A stretch of 62,000 nucleotides of DNA, taken from positions 6,105,361 through 6,167,360 of the forward strand of contig CM055106.1 in the NCBI GenBank assembly GCA_029204225.1, read 5' to 3'. The notes beneath the pieces were generated by a model. That model did no database searches and was not told the DNA's origin. It saw nothing but the letters and a program-made list of their open reading frames with translations. The position numbers and the translations under genes are program-made. Position 1 is the stretch's first letter; the number at the start of each line of letters is the position of its first letter. Of the stretch, positions 11,330 to 21,289 are shown piece after piece. This DNA is from Diphasiastrum complanatum (lineage: Eukaryota; Streptophyta; Lycopodiopsida; Lycopodiales; Lycopodiaceae).

Positions 11330-12349
11330 TGTTGGAGAGAGGGGGATAATAAATGATGAATACGAATGAGAAACGAACTCGAACAAGAAACGAATGAGAA
11401 GCGAACTCGAACAGAAAATGTTTGTGTGCAGCGGAATGAATTATTTGACTCTCTCCGTAAGCATGACTATGCCTATCAGAATGAAGAGAACTTTAGTGAT
11501 AGAAATCATAGTCATTCTAGATTACGTAGCCAAACATTTAATGGATGAAGCGCTAGATGAATAATTTGTTGCGAATTGCAAGAAAAATTATCTGTCGTGA
11601 ATGATTCGCGAAGAGCTAGACTGTGCTCGACTGATAATTAGTCGCAAATTGTTCGTGAAAGACAAGACTAAAAGGTGATCGTCTATTACCAAAAAGAGCA
11701 GCTAGAAAGATAAGACAAAATGAAGAACAAGCATAGCAATATTAACACAGATCTGAATGCAGAACAAAGAGATGCATCAGATTAACTATATTATGTATAC
11801 AAGTTAATAATGCGACAGAGCACAATACAATAGCGGACAAAACTGCGTGCCCTACGAAGCTTATTTTGTATGTAATGAGGAATGAAACCTCTTCTCTTAG
11901 TCTCTTCTTCACTCACTTGATCATCTGATCATCATCATTGTCTGAATGGTGTCCAGAATATGTATATGTACATAATATTACAGGTTTGCAGATGTGAAAG
12001 TATAGAGTGGATGTGCTGTCTGTAGGAGATCATGGGTGGCTGCAATCGTTGTCCAATTTGTTAGCGCAACTTCATGGAGTGAGCGTTAAAAGGGTGCGAC
12101 GTTAGCCAGTGCTGAAGTGAACATTGGCGATGATGCGAAAAGTGGGTCACTCTTACGAATGGCCTTAGGATAAGATTTACAAGGTGCCTTAGCTTTTAGG
12201 GCACCTTCGGCATTCTGTAGGATAGTGTCCCCTTTTTGCCTGTCACCATAACCTGTGTAAAAACACAGTGTTCGCGATTCTTTCATCCTTTATTCGTCTG
12301 TGTGAATTTGCGTGTAAATATGCAGCCTGCATGACAACGTTAGTAAATA
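11330..12349 (-). repeat. Copia E 5' LTR
   Basis: It starts TGTTGGAGAGAGGGGG next to the primer site and aligns with 6231-7248. The far end reads GTTAGTAAATA where the partner has GTTAGTAAACA, so the terminal CA has probably mutated. Confidence 0.8.
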
Positions 12350-12371
12350 TGCAGCAAGAATGGAGGCAGAT

Positions 12372-13151
12372 TAAAAATGGGATTTAGGAGAGTAGAAGGA
12401 GTAAATCCAACAACTCGGTCAGTGCTTCTTCATAAATAGAAAGCACAAAATCCAGACAAAATCCATGGATTTTATTTTCAAGGTGGGAGGCTACTAGGAG
12501 AGATAACAAGGGGCCAGCAGCAAAATGCTGCTTGGTATTGCTCTTAATGGCTAGTTTGAGCTCACCAAAAACAATTTTGAACCAATTATATCATTCCAGA
12601 GGGGCCTTGGCTATCTTGACGTATGACTCAACTATCCTATGCAAGATTTGAGAAGTAATGCGGTCTTTCATGAGGTTGCCAACCATCTAAGAATCATTAA
12701 GAAGTTGAGCAGTGGCATGTATGGCAGACTCAGTAATGGCTTCTAGGAAGTAGTCATCATTGGTCCAATGCAAATCATTTGTAAGGTCAATATAAGGCTT
12801 AATAGCCTGTTTGGCTTGCTTAAGGTTTGGTGAGACTTGGGTACCATATGCTATCCCTATGGCAACAAGGGCGGCCTCAATCACACGCACCTTGTGTGTG
12901 GCTCCCTGGAAAGTGATGTAAAGCTTGGATTTCTCCTCCTTCCAAGTACTGAAGACAAGAGTGATAAAATCCATGTTGATTCTCCCAGAAAAGACTCTCT
13001 CATGAATACCCATTGTAGTAAGAAGAGGCTCCACAAAGGTCATCCACTAAGTGACCATGCTTGTGCTAGGAAGGATCATGATATCCGTTGCAGATGGGAC
13101 ATCACGATGGATAGTATAACGAGGCGACTGAGATGTATCTGTGGAAGACAT
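12372..13151 (-). pseudogene. Unrecognised coding unit G, N-terminal half
   Basis: A minus-strand ATG at 13151 opens MSSTDTSQSPRYTIHRDVP. One stop near 13047 separates it from a 118-residue frame (13043-12687) with FSTWKEEKSKLYITFQGATH and NLKQAKQAIKPYIDLTND. The coding sense continues past another stop to about 12372 (MKDRITSQILHRIVESYVKI, LEWYNWFKIVFGELKLAI). Its helical, Trp/Leu-rich character resembles a capsid-like domain, but I recognise no family. It abuts the end of copia E, and coding sense of similar style resumes on the same strand at 6230. I therefore infer one gene split by E. Without a visible target duplication this remains tentative. Confidence 0.4.
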
Positions 13152-13243
13152 GATGATCAGAAACGAAAAGTAATACGCACGAGTGTATAGCAGAAAATAG
13201 TTTTGAAAGTTTTGAAGGCTTTGGTCGCTGGAAAAATTGGCAG

Positions 13244-13501
13244 GGGAAGGAGGCCCTGAGGACACCAAGCAACACACTTAGAGGGATTCACAATCAGGCC
13301 CAAAGCCGAGAGTTGTTGAGAGAAATGCAAGAAAGCTGGAATGACATCGTTAGCAGGTCTCACAATATGCGTGTCATCAGCAATAATCTTTCCAATAGTA
13401 ACCAAAAAGGGTCGTTTCACTTCTCTCTCTTCAAATCTTATAGGGGAGCAAAATACAACACAACTTCCAGCAAGGCTGGCTTCTCTCAACCTACCGAACA
13501 A
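13244..13501 (-). pseudogene. Non-LTR (LINE-like) reverse transcriptase fragment
   Basis: Minus-strand reading gives FCSPIRFEE, then ADDTHIVRPANDVIPAFLHF and LGLIVNPSKCVAWCPQG. The ADD motif and the NPSKC..W.P.G block about 40 residues later form the palm and following region of an RVT_1-type reverse transcriptase as found in LINE elements. Only about 85 residues survive, with no endonuclease or RNase H around them. It lies just upstream of the unit G start at 13151. Confidence 0.6.
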
Positions 13502-13889
13502 GCAAACCGTTTCACTTCAATGAAAAATCGACCAACTTTGAAAGTCGCAGGAACTTGGAGGTTCGAGGCAAAAAACAAACCGGTTGAACTAAGAAACTGT
13601 AGGAAACCAACCGACCGACCGACTCGAAAAAAAGAAGAAGAGTGCGAGCACCGGTAGTGAAGAAGCCCTCTGTCACACTCAAAAGATGTCTACTTTCTCC
13701 ACAAAAGGCAGCCCCAGGTTAGGGCAAGATCTTTGACACACAGCGCACCCTTCACATTATGCACTATCAAAACAAAACCGTTTCAAAAGGCCGTAAGTTT
13801 GCGATGCAAAATAGGCTGAAAATAAGAAGAGGCGATCTGCCCAATAACGATGGCAGCAGAGGAAAGTCGATTGCGGAATACAAAGGAAA
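13502..13889. other. Non-coding stretch, no gene seen
   Basis: No supported coding frame. It holds a short run of gaccgaccgac near 13615 and leads into the minisatellite. Confidence 0.4.
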
Positions 13890-14575
13890 ATTGATACATG
13901 ATATAGATATGACTGACGAAATAATGCAAAAATGGCAGAAGACACAATGCATCGTCCAATCAAAGAAAAATTTATACATGATATAGATATGACTGACGAA
14001 ATAATGCAAAAATGGCAGAAGACACAATGCATCGTCCAATCAAAGAAAAATTTATACATGATATAGATATGAGTGAGTAAATAATGCAAAAATGGCAGAC
14101 ACAATGCAGCATCCAATCAAAGAAAAATTGATAGATGATATAGATATGAGTGATGACATAATGCAAAAATGGCAGACACAATGCAGCATCCAATCAAAGA
14201 AAAATTGATAGATGATATAGATATGAGTGATGACATAATGCAAAAATGGCAGACACAATGCAGCATCCAATCAAAGAAGAATTGATAGATGATATAGATA
14301 TGAGTGATGACATAATGCAAAAATGGCAGACACAATGCAGCATCCAATCAAAGAAAAATTGATAGATGATATAGATATGAGTGATGACATAATGCAAAAA
14401 TGGCAGACACAATGCAGCATCCAATCAAAGAAAAATTGAGATATGAGTGATGACATAATGCAAAAATGGCAGACACAATGCATCATCCAATTAAAGAATA
14501 ATTGATAGATGATATAGATATGAGAGATGACATAATGCAAAAATGGCAGACACAATGCATCATCCGATCAGGTTT
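13890..14575. repeat. Minisatellite, 77-80 bp unit, about nine copies
   Basis: The unit contains atgatatagatatga, cataatgcaaaaatggcag, acacaatgcagcatc and ccaatcaaag. The first copies are 80 bp long (gacgaaataatgc, agaagacacaatgc); later copies are 77 bp, and one near 14437 is shortened. Neighbouring copies are almost identical from 14100 to 14430, so the array has been homogenised recently. Decayed pieces continue to about 14700. It lies about 0.8 kb upstream of the OFP frame, and every full unit carries a CCAAT box. Open frames on its minus strand are products of the repeat. Confidence 0.95.
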
Positions 14576-15139
14576 CGTGATGCAGGAGTGAGAAAATAAA
14601 AGGTTTTCAATGATGGACAATATCCTTGCGCGATTGCAAAGATGGCAGACACGCAGCATCGTCCTCATGCTGTTTTGTGATGCATGAACGCTGCAGAAAT
14701 ACATTTGACGTGATGATTGATGGAACTAATTTGTGTAATGACAAATAATTTGAGCGACCGCAAAAGCAAGGATTATATCTGGAGAGACTTATGCTTAACA
14801 TGGTGCTGCAAACTTACTATGGAGGAGTGCATTAAAACTATGTTCTGCCTACTGAGGCCTGAGATGCTGCAAAGATTAGAGGGGGGGAAGATTTGATTGA
14901 GACAATATTATAATGCGTGAGTGGCTGCAAAGCATAAACATCTTGTCCTCCAATAAGCCGCGTGTTGGTGAAGATCTCCTTTCCTAGCCTTGAGGTCTGG
15001 AGAACATATCCACTTATTACAGAGCATGAAAGGACAAAACAAGAGAACAGCATAAAGATCTAAAGATTTTGTCTGAAAGGTGAAAAGGGAGAGACATCGC
15101 TGGCATAAAGCCTACTTTGGTACCAGAGTTTCGTCAAAG

Positions 15140-15370
15140 AAATAGTGGAAAAATGGCGGGTGAGTGAAAATAGCAACAGGTAACACAAATATGGCGACTT
15201 CTCTATGCAAAGTTGAATGAAAGAGTGGAGATACACCAGATATGGTGGGCTGAAAAGAAAATAGGATTGACAGGGAGTGAAAATATGGCAAATTCTGTGT
15301 GCAAAGCTGAATGAGCGAGTGGAGGGGTAGCAGCCATGGCGGGCTGAGAAGAAAGTAGCATTGACAGGGA
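15140..15370. repeat. Imperfect tandem duplication in the OFP upstream region
   Basis: Two copies of about 110 bp follow each other. The shared words are gtgaaaatat/atagc, atgcaaagttgaatg, gagtggag, atggtgggctga/atggcgggctga, gaaaataggattgacagg and gaaagtagcattgacagg. The second copy ends five bases before the first in-frame ATG of the OFP, so the 5' leader or core promoter has been duplicated. Confidence 0.75.
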
Positions 15371-15374
15371 AAGG

Positions 15375-17330
15375 ATGGGCGGGGCGGTGAGGGAGAAGCT
15401 GAGAAAGACACCGCCAAATCACGCCGCCAGGCCTCACATATGGCAGGACGAAATGCGAGAAGTGAAGGAAACATTCCGGCGCGTGGCAGAGGTGAAGAGG
15501 AGCGGATTTTCGGCGTGGGATGATCATGATTGGGGGGTGAGAAGGGGGCCGACGCTGAGCAGAAATCGTCAAATCCGCGTCCGCAGCCTAGTTCCATCGC
15601 GATCTCTGCATCTGCCTGCAAAAGTCCTCAAGGAGATCCAGAACAATAGATCTGTATCGCCCTTTGTATCCTTCTCTCACCTCCAGAACGTGCAGGGCAT
15701 GTGCAGGAGGATACAGTCACAGTGCTCTGTTACAGAAAGGAGGAAGAATCCCTTCGATGTAGGAATCTACCCTGCGTTTGTGCGCAGGCCTGTGTCTGTG
15801 AGCTGCTCTGTGGATCAAAAGATGGATTTTCTCTCCCCTGAAGAAGAGGCCAAAAACCGCAAGCAAAAGCAGAAGAAAATGACAATCTTTAGCAAAGCTC
15901 CTCTTTCCTACACGCCGGTGCAGTTCTCGCTACTATACGACATCTCCAATGGGGCATATCCCTTTTGCAGCTTCTCCTCCAGACGACCCCCGACGTCGGG
16001 GGGCTCCTCGGCTTCAAGCAGAGTGTACAGAAGGTTTATTGATCGCCCTGCTTCTGATGGCAATTTGAACAGGTTTACCACTCATCGGCCTGAGAAGCGC
16101 TCATCTGTGAGGAAGAGCAAGAGCAGGCATTCTTCTTTCTCTTCCACACAATCAGAGCTCTCTTTCTTTGGCAGCAGCGCTTCTGAAACCCCTGCATTGG
16201 ATACCCCTCGCTCGGCCTCCGGGTCGGAGCAAGGAGCGCTGGCAGGGCAGCTGATGGAGAGGCCTCCTTCTAGGTGCATGAACCGCCCTATCTCAGGGCG
16301 ATCCTGGGAGAGTGCTGGAGCAGTAGCGGCGAATCCAGTGGAGGTACCAGCACTTGGAGATCTGAGCAACCGAAGCACATACTCAGACGCAATGCCTTCA
16401 GCTCGAACTCTGATCTCCGAGGGGAATTCCGGCGGAAGCCTGACTGGATCCAGCGCCACAGAAGAGTCGTCTTTCTCAGAACAAAATCCACATAGGTCTT
16501 CTTTATCTGCAAACAAGTTGTCTGATTTTTCTCCAGATCAAAACTGTGCAGAAATGAGGCCGCCATCTCCATCTCACCGCCTTTGCTCTCGGCCTCCCTC
16601 TCGAAGCGTTGGAGCACTGAGAAGTGCATCAAGGAGGAAATCTTTTCGAAGGCCCCTGTCTGCCAGTACCTCTGTCAAACGATTTCCTGACACATCTTCT
16701 GCTTCCTTTGAAGCGCCATGGCTTGATCACATACAGCAGCAAAGGCCCTGGTCTGCCTCTTTTTCCTATTCAGGCAGCATGCGCCGCAGTTCTAGCAACA
16801 GAGTCACCTTTGCAAATCCTCTTTCCAGTTTAAGAGATTGTCCTAGCAGCAGCAGCAGCAGATCAAGAGGGTTCGATCCCTCTAACGCAGACGACTCAAA
16901 CACCACCAACAGGCTTATTCCCTCACCTCAATCATCAACACATTCAGGACAAATTGATCACAGCCCAAACTCATCAACAGGGCGATCTGACTCTAAACAG
17001 AAGAAAATTCCCATGGACTCAACTACTGAAGGCCCTGAAAACCGGAGTGCTTGTGGAATTGGAAGCAGAGGCACTACTACAGGCAGCGATGGTGGTTTTG
17101 TAGAAGATAGTGATGTGATAGTGAAGCATTCCACCGATCCTTATCAAGATTTCAGGGCCTCTATGATGAGCATGATCGTGAGCGAGCAGCTGCAAGCCCA
17201 CAAGGAGGAGCTTGAAGATCTGTTCCAGTATTACCTGGACCTTAACCCTCCTGTCCACCATAAGACACTGAATCAGGTTATCCTAGATATCAGAGAGGAG
17301 TTGCATGACAAAGAAAGATGGCATTCTTGA
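15375..17330 (+). CDS. OVATE family protein (OFP), putative transcriptional repressor
   Basis: This uninterrupted 651-codon frame is identified by its C-terminal OVATE domain (about residues 581-644). The domain shows STDPYQDFRASMMSMIVSEQ, then LEDLFQYYLDLNPPVHH and the closing LNQVILDIREEL. OFPs are plant-specific nuclear proteins that repress transcription and bind KNOX/BELL homeodomain and TRM proteins to shape organs and cell division. Residues 170-560 are very Ser/Arg/Pro-rich and probably disordered. Lys/Arg clusters at 160-169 and 241-252 could act as nuclear localisation signals. The protein is longer than typical seed-plant OFPs (200-400 residues). In-frame ATGs at 27, 109, 150 (nt 15822) and 169 leave the start uncertain; M150 (MDFLSPEEEAK) would give a 502-residue protein. 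No intron is needed, as is usual for OFPs. Confidence 0.85.
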   Translation: MGGAVREKLRKTPPNHAARPHIWQDEMREVKETFRRVAEVKRSGFSAWDDHDWGVRRGPTLSRNRQIRVRSLVPSRSLHLPAKVLKEIQNNRSVSPFVSFSHLQNVQGMCRRIQSQCSVTERRKNPFDVGIYPAFVRRPVSVSCSVDQKMDFLSPEEEAKNRKQKQKKMTIFSKAPLSYTPVQFSLLYDISNGAYPFCSFSSRRPPTSGGSSASSRVYRRFIDRPASDGNLNRFTTHRPEKRSSVRKSKSRHSSFSSTQSELSFFGSSASETPALDTPRSASGSEQGALAGQLMERPPSRCMNRPISGRSWESAGAVAANPVEVPALGDLSNRSTYSDAMPSARTLISEGNSGGSLTGSSATEESSFSEQNPHRSSLSANKLSDFSPDQNCAEMRPPSPSHRLCSRPPSRSVGALRSASRRKSFRRPLSASTSVKRFPDTSSASFEAPWLDHIQQQRPWSASFSYSGSMRRSSSNRVTFANPLSSLRDCPSSSSSRSRGFDPSNADDSNTTNRLIPSPQSSTHSGQIDHSPNSSTGRSDSKQKKIPMDSTTEGPENRSACGIGSRGTTTGSDGGFVEDSDVIVKHSTDPYQDFRASMMSMIVSEQLQAHKEELEDLFQYYLDLNPPVHHKTLNQVILDIREELHDKERWHS

Positions 17331-19606
17331 GTTGGTTGGTTGATTTGATGAGAAGCCAAAACACAATTCACGGGATCAAAAGATAAACAGGTGAACCCCA
17401 AACTCATGCTCGATCTCTATGTAGCTTTTTTCATCTCCTTGTTGATTATGTTACTGCCCTTGAGATGAAAGACTCCATAAGGAAACTTGTGCAAGCATCA
17501 AACACATTCATATGCAAGCATTGAATGCATGCTAGCAGTTCTATCACCAATGAAGAACTGTACATCAATTTAAAGGATGTATAACCCTATCTAGTAGTTA
17601 CTTGTCACATGAATCAATCTATATTATTCATTATTTTGCCAACTTATGGGTACCCAATCTAAGGGTGTTGGATAGGAGGTTGAGTTGTGTATAATGCTCC
17701 CACCCTCACCACTCTTAGGGAGAGTCACCCACTAATGCTCCCACCCACTGAGGAGCTCTTTCCACAAAGCCCTCACCACTGTAATGCTCCCACCCACTAA
17801 GGAGCTCTTTCCATGCTCAACCCCTCACTCCTGATGTGCATCACCCTACGTCATTTTTGCACCTAAGAGAATGGGTGACCTGTTCTCTCTAGGAGCTGAT
17901 TTTTCCAAAACTTGCAAACCCCCTCACCCGTTGAGCAACCCGTGTTGTTGCCTATCCTGGGTGAGAGGGTGAACATGGAAAGGCGTTCTAAGCCCTCACC
18001 AACCTTAGGGAGAGTCAACCACCCTTAGGAAGACTCAACATGTTTGGTTGATTAAGACTCACCTATCCACAAAAGTATAGTATAAAGTAAGATGCTTTGA
18101 GGTCATGCATCCTTCTATATAGAAGGCATTGATATAAACATGCACTAATAGCTCAAAGAGAGGACTCTCCATTATATCTCTACCAAAGTGCCTCTAAACA
18201 TAGGTTATCTTAGTTCATAAAAGTAGGTTGTGTGCATAGGGCAGTCATTAGTGCATGTTTTGTCAATGCCTGCTACTATGATCAATGTAAGCTAAATTCA
18301 TACTCTACTAACTATACCTAGCTAGTTGGAGGCATGAAATGTTCTTGGTTAAATAAATTTGTGTTACCTTGAACTAGATCACAAACAAGATGTGAATCTT
18401 GAAAGTGTGCCATTTCTATTTAGACATTGAGATTGCATATTGTTTTTTTACACTTGCCGATTCTCATTAATGACCTGTTTTTGAGCACACCTATAAATTG
18501 TAACCTATAAATTTTGAACTACTTTTTCTACATATAAATTGCAACCTATAAATTTTGAATTGTTTTTTTCTACTTTTCCACAAAAAGGGTAAGGTTCATG
18601 TGTTTTGAAAGTGTCAAGTAATTTATATGGAGTGGGAAGACCAATGTAGGACTTTCCAATGTAACAGATATAAACTTGAATACTATGAATATACTAGGCT
18701 TGAAAACTATGAATATTTCTCTAGAGTTGAAGACCATTTTAGAAGATTGTACTATTGCAAAACCTTTACACACTTAAATATTATGAAATTATAGGTGAAT
18801 CAATTGGTATGCCGCTTTTTGGCATTGTCCTACTATGTGGTCAAGTTGGTCAATGGAGTCTATATGAAGGTCAACATTAAAGTCAATGTCTTGAATCATA
18901 AGGGTATGTGTACACATAAAGCTTTGCCACATTGCTAAGAGCTTTATTGCAAGAATTCGGTCCTTCAAATGCATGTCTTTGTAAATATCAAAAAGTTCAC
19001 GTTCCTCTCTTTTTCTTGCATGCATGCCCAAGCTTTAGATGCACCTTAATATGCAAATCATAAGTAACAAAAAATAAGCGTCCCTCTCTTTTATTTGCGA
19101 GCACTCCTAGGCTCTCAATTTGCATGATGCACCAACATAATCACAAACAACAATAATCAAATAAAGATGATCTATTTGCATTCACGAAATCATTTCATAC
19201 ATGTTCTTTTATTGTGGTCATATCTCTACGAAAATGCTACCCATTATGCCACAGTTAAAAGACCATTAGGATTTGATTCCAATCTTAGACAATCACATTT
19301 TTAATGCAAAAAAATTGTGGCAATGCTTTCATGATATACCACACTGTTATTTATTTATTTATTGATCTACTTATAATTTTTTTTTCTTCAAATTATATTC
19401 TCTAGCCATTTGATTGAAGATAATTCACTGTTATTTGCTCTAGGAAGTGTTCCATCATATCTTTTAAATCCATGGAGCTTGCTCAACATCAAACATATAC
19501 TCATGGGGTACAATGATAATTTAATACCTGAGAGAACCAATAATATTCACATGTTGAAAATTTTCTTGCTATTCTATCAAATCAAATGTCTCTTGGATGT
19601 ATATTT
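17331..19606. other. Intergenic stretch downstream of OFP, no gene seen
   Basis: I see no coding frame worth calling. Short local repeats occur. A 32 bp unit (taatgctcccacccact, gaggagctctttcca) is at 17733-17764 and 17782-17813 with one difference. A 'cctataaattttgaa' unit is repeated at 18500-18560. The OFP 3' UTR and poly(A) site should lie in the first few hundred bases but cannot be placed. Confidence 0.5.
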
Positions 19607-20426
19607 GTAAAGGTTTCACATGTGTGAAGATTTGCCTAACACCCACAATGATCTTCTAAGGTAATTTGTGATTGCACATATATTTATCACATAGATTGCA
19701 TCCTACAATCTTCCTAGATTCATTTTAAGGCAAGAGCACAATTTCATGTATAATAATGAATCCACATTCAATTGGCACTCAAAGCAATCAAAATACATGA
19801 AAAAACTAAGTTCCCAACATGCTTTTAGAGAGAGAAAATAGCCTACTCTCGGGTAGAGAGAAAGTGGGTGAGCCCTCAACTAGAGAGAGAATATGAAAAA
19901 AAAACAAGGTGTAACACATAGATTTCTTCACAAAAACTTATATGTACAATAAGAGAGCACATCCTTATAGGAGTAGCTCGAGATCTAGCATGAGGAAAGC
20001 TTGAATGTGATTGGACCCCATTGATTGCCTTTCTGCATCATGATTGGACCCCTAGATTTGCACCTCTCATCATTATTGGACCTCATGATTTTTCACCTCA
20101 CAATTTGATTGGGCCTCATGATGTGTACCACTGAACATGATTGGTCCACATTTCATGCACCTCTTAAAGTGATTGGCCTTGTGATATGTGCCTCTAAATG
20201 TGATTGGGCCAAACAGATGCATTTCAATCCTAACATCATGTGACAAATGTCACTATCTCACTAGATCTCAAGTTTGAGGCCTATTGACGATTCAAACTCA
20301 CGATCAATGAACTAAAATGATTAGACCTATCCTCCACACGTGGGAACATGCTCCACACATGTGAGATTTACATATATACGTGAAAGTATAAATTAATCAA
20401 GCTAGATATTGCAAAATCTTCACACT
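19607..20426 (-). repeat. Element D 3' copia LTR
   Basis: In plus reading it starts near TGTAAAGGTTTCACATGTG and ends AATCTTCACA, followed by ctccccaaaattt, the complement of a purine tract. It contains a ctctcgggtagagagaaag block near 19850 and a regular array of CCAAT boxes. The exact left edge is uncertain by a few bases. Confidence 0.65.
20010..20207 (-). promoter_or_regulatory. Phased CCAAT-box array in LTR (7 boxes, about 32 bp apart)
   Basis: ATTGG (CCAAT on the minus, transcribed strand) begins at 20010, 20043, 20075, 20108, 20140, 20172 and 20203, giving spacings of 33, 32, 33, 32, 32 and 31 bp. Between the boxes a looser unit (gaccycatgattttgcacctc) repeats. It lies in the U3 part of the LTR. 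NF-Y is the plant factor known to bind CCAAT boxes; its action here is inference. Confidence 0.75.
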
Positions 20427-20469
20427 CCCCAAAATTTAGCTTGATTACTAAGCTAGTTTTCTCCAAAAC

Positions 20470-20742
20470 TCAAGTAGCTAAAAATAGCTTCTCAAGTAGA
20501 TCCTTTGGCATGAAATTGATGAGAAAACCAGCCAATAAGTCTAAAATTGTAGCAACATCACCATAGCCACGACAAGGCTTCTTTGTATGAGAACCATCTC
20601 CAAGCATCTTCAGAAGCTTTCCACCACTTGAGCACTTTTTCCATTGATTTGTTCCATCCTTGAAGCATATGGTTGATCCAAAAGCTCCTCCTTGAAAATA
20701 GCTACAACTCCATAAGAAAATCAAGAGTCCTCCTTGACTCAA
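20470..20742 (-). other. Short unrecognised frame in element D 3' region
   Basis: A 90-residue minus-strand frame reads MSQGGLLIFLWSCSYFQGG at its start and ILDLLAGFLINFMPKDLLEK near its end. I recognise no domain. The end slightly resembles the C-terminal tail of copia polyproteins (DLLTKPL...KDL), so it may be an older pol tail left beside the LTR. It may equally be non-coding. Confidence 0.25.
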
Positions 20743-21289
20743 AAGGTGTCAGAAAATGGTGGTGTATCAGAAACGTGCTTTGATACACTATCAAAAATTA
20801 GTATCTCAGCCTGAATCGAATCGATTCGGAGATAGCCGAGAATCAAGATGTATTAAGTTTGTAAGAAAATGCGCAATGAACAAATCAGTCATGTGGAAAC
20901 AATTGCACTATTTGACTAATAAAAAATAGAGTACATGAGCACGAAGTAGTGTATGAGTCCGTGAGGCGCAAAATGATAGGTCTTCAGTCGCTTGATTGTT
21001 GCTTGAATTGATTCTGCACCCCCTCTTCTTGATTCAGACTTCAAACTTTTATTATAGACTCACTTGATCGATTTGTTGATGATTGTAGATCAGTGATCAG
21101 TACTTGAAAGTATAAGATTGAATCTACTTAATTTACTAGAGCCGTCCTATAGTAGATAGTCATCGTTGTAAGAATAAATCTACATACAAAGTGGGCTGAC
21201 TGTCAATGTCGTCCTTCTGATTATGACATTGGGTCGGAATCGACTAACAGTATCGATTTTTGCCTTGGATTGAATTTCATAAGATCCGA

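Larger units (their letters stand above)
6231..12349 (-). mobile_element. Copia element E (defective, with nested F fragment)
   Basis: Two LTRs of about 1.02 kb (6231-7248 and 11330-12349) face the same way and bracket a minus-strand tRNA-Met primer site and a copia gag/protease/pre-integrase region. The first 105 bp of the LTRs differ at about nine positions, so the insertion is not recent. The rest of pol (integrase onward) is missing and replaced by a plus-strand F fragment (7262-9726). No clear target duplication is visible: the outer flanks are actcg on the left and tgcag on the right. The unit on both sides may be the interrupted gene G. Confidence 0.75.

Noticed and set aside
13757-14704. 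Overlapping minus-strand frames of 70-120 residues repeating LPFLHYV-type segments
   Set aside because: Each is the same 77-80 bp minisatellite unit read in the frame that lacks stops.
16082-16632. Frames of 114-144 residues antisense to the OFP
   Set aside because: They are shadows of the Ser-rich coding strand and show no domain.
20010-20207. A CRISPR-like array, because of the 32 bp period
   Set aside because: The window is plant nuclear DNA, the repeated word is only five bases with a drifting spacer, there are no cas genes, and the same arrays occur in other LTRs.
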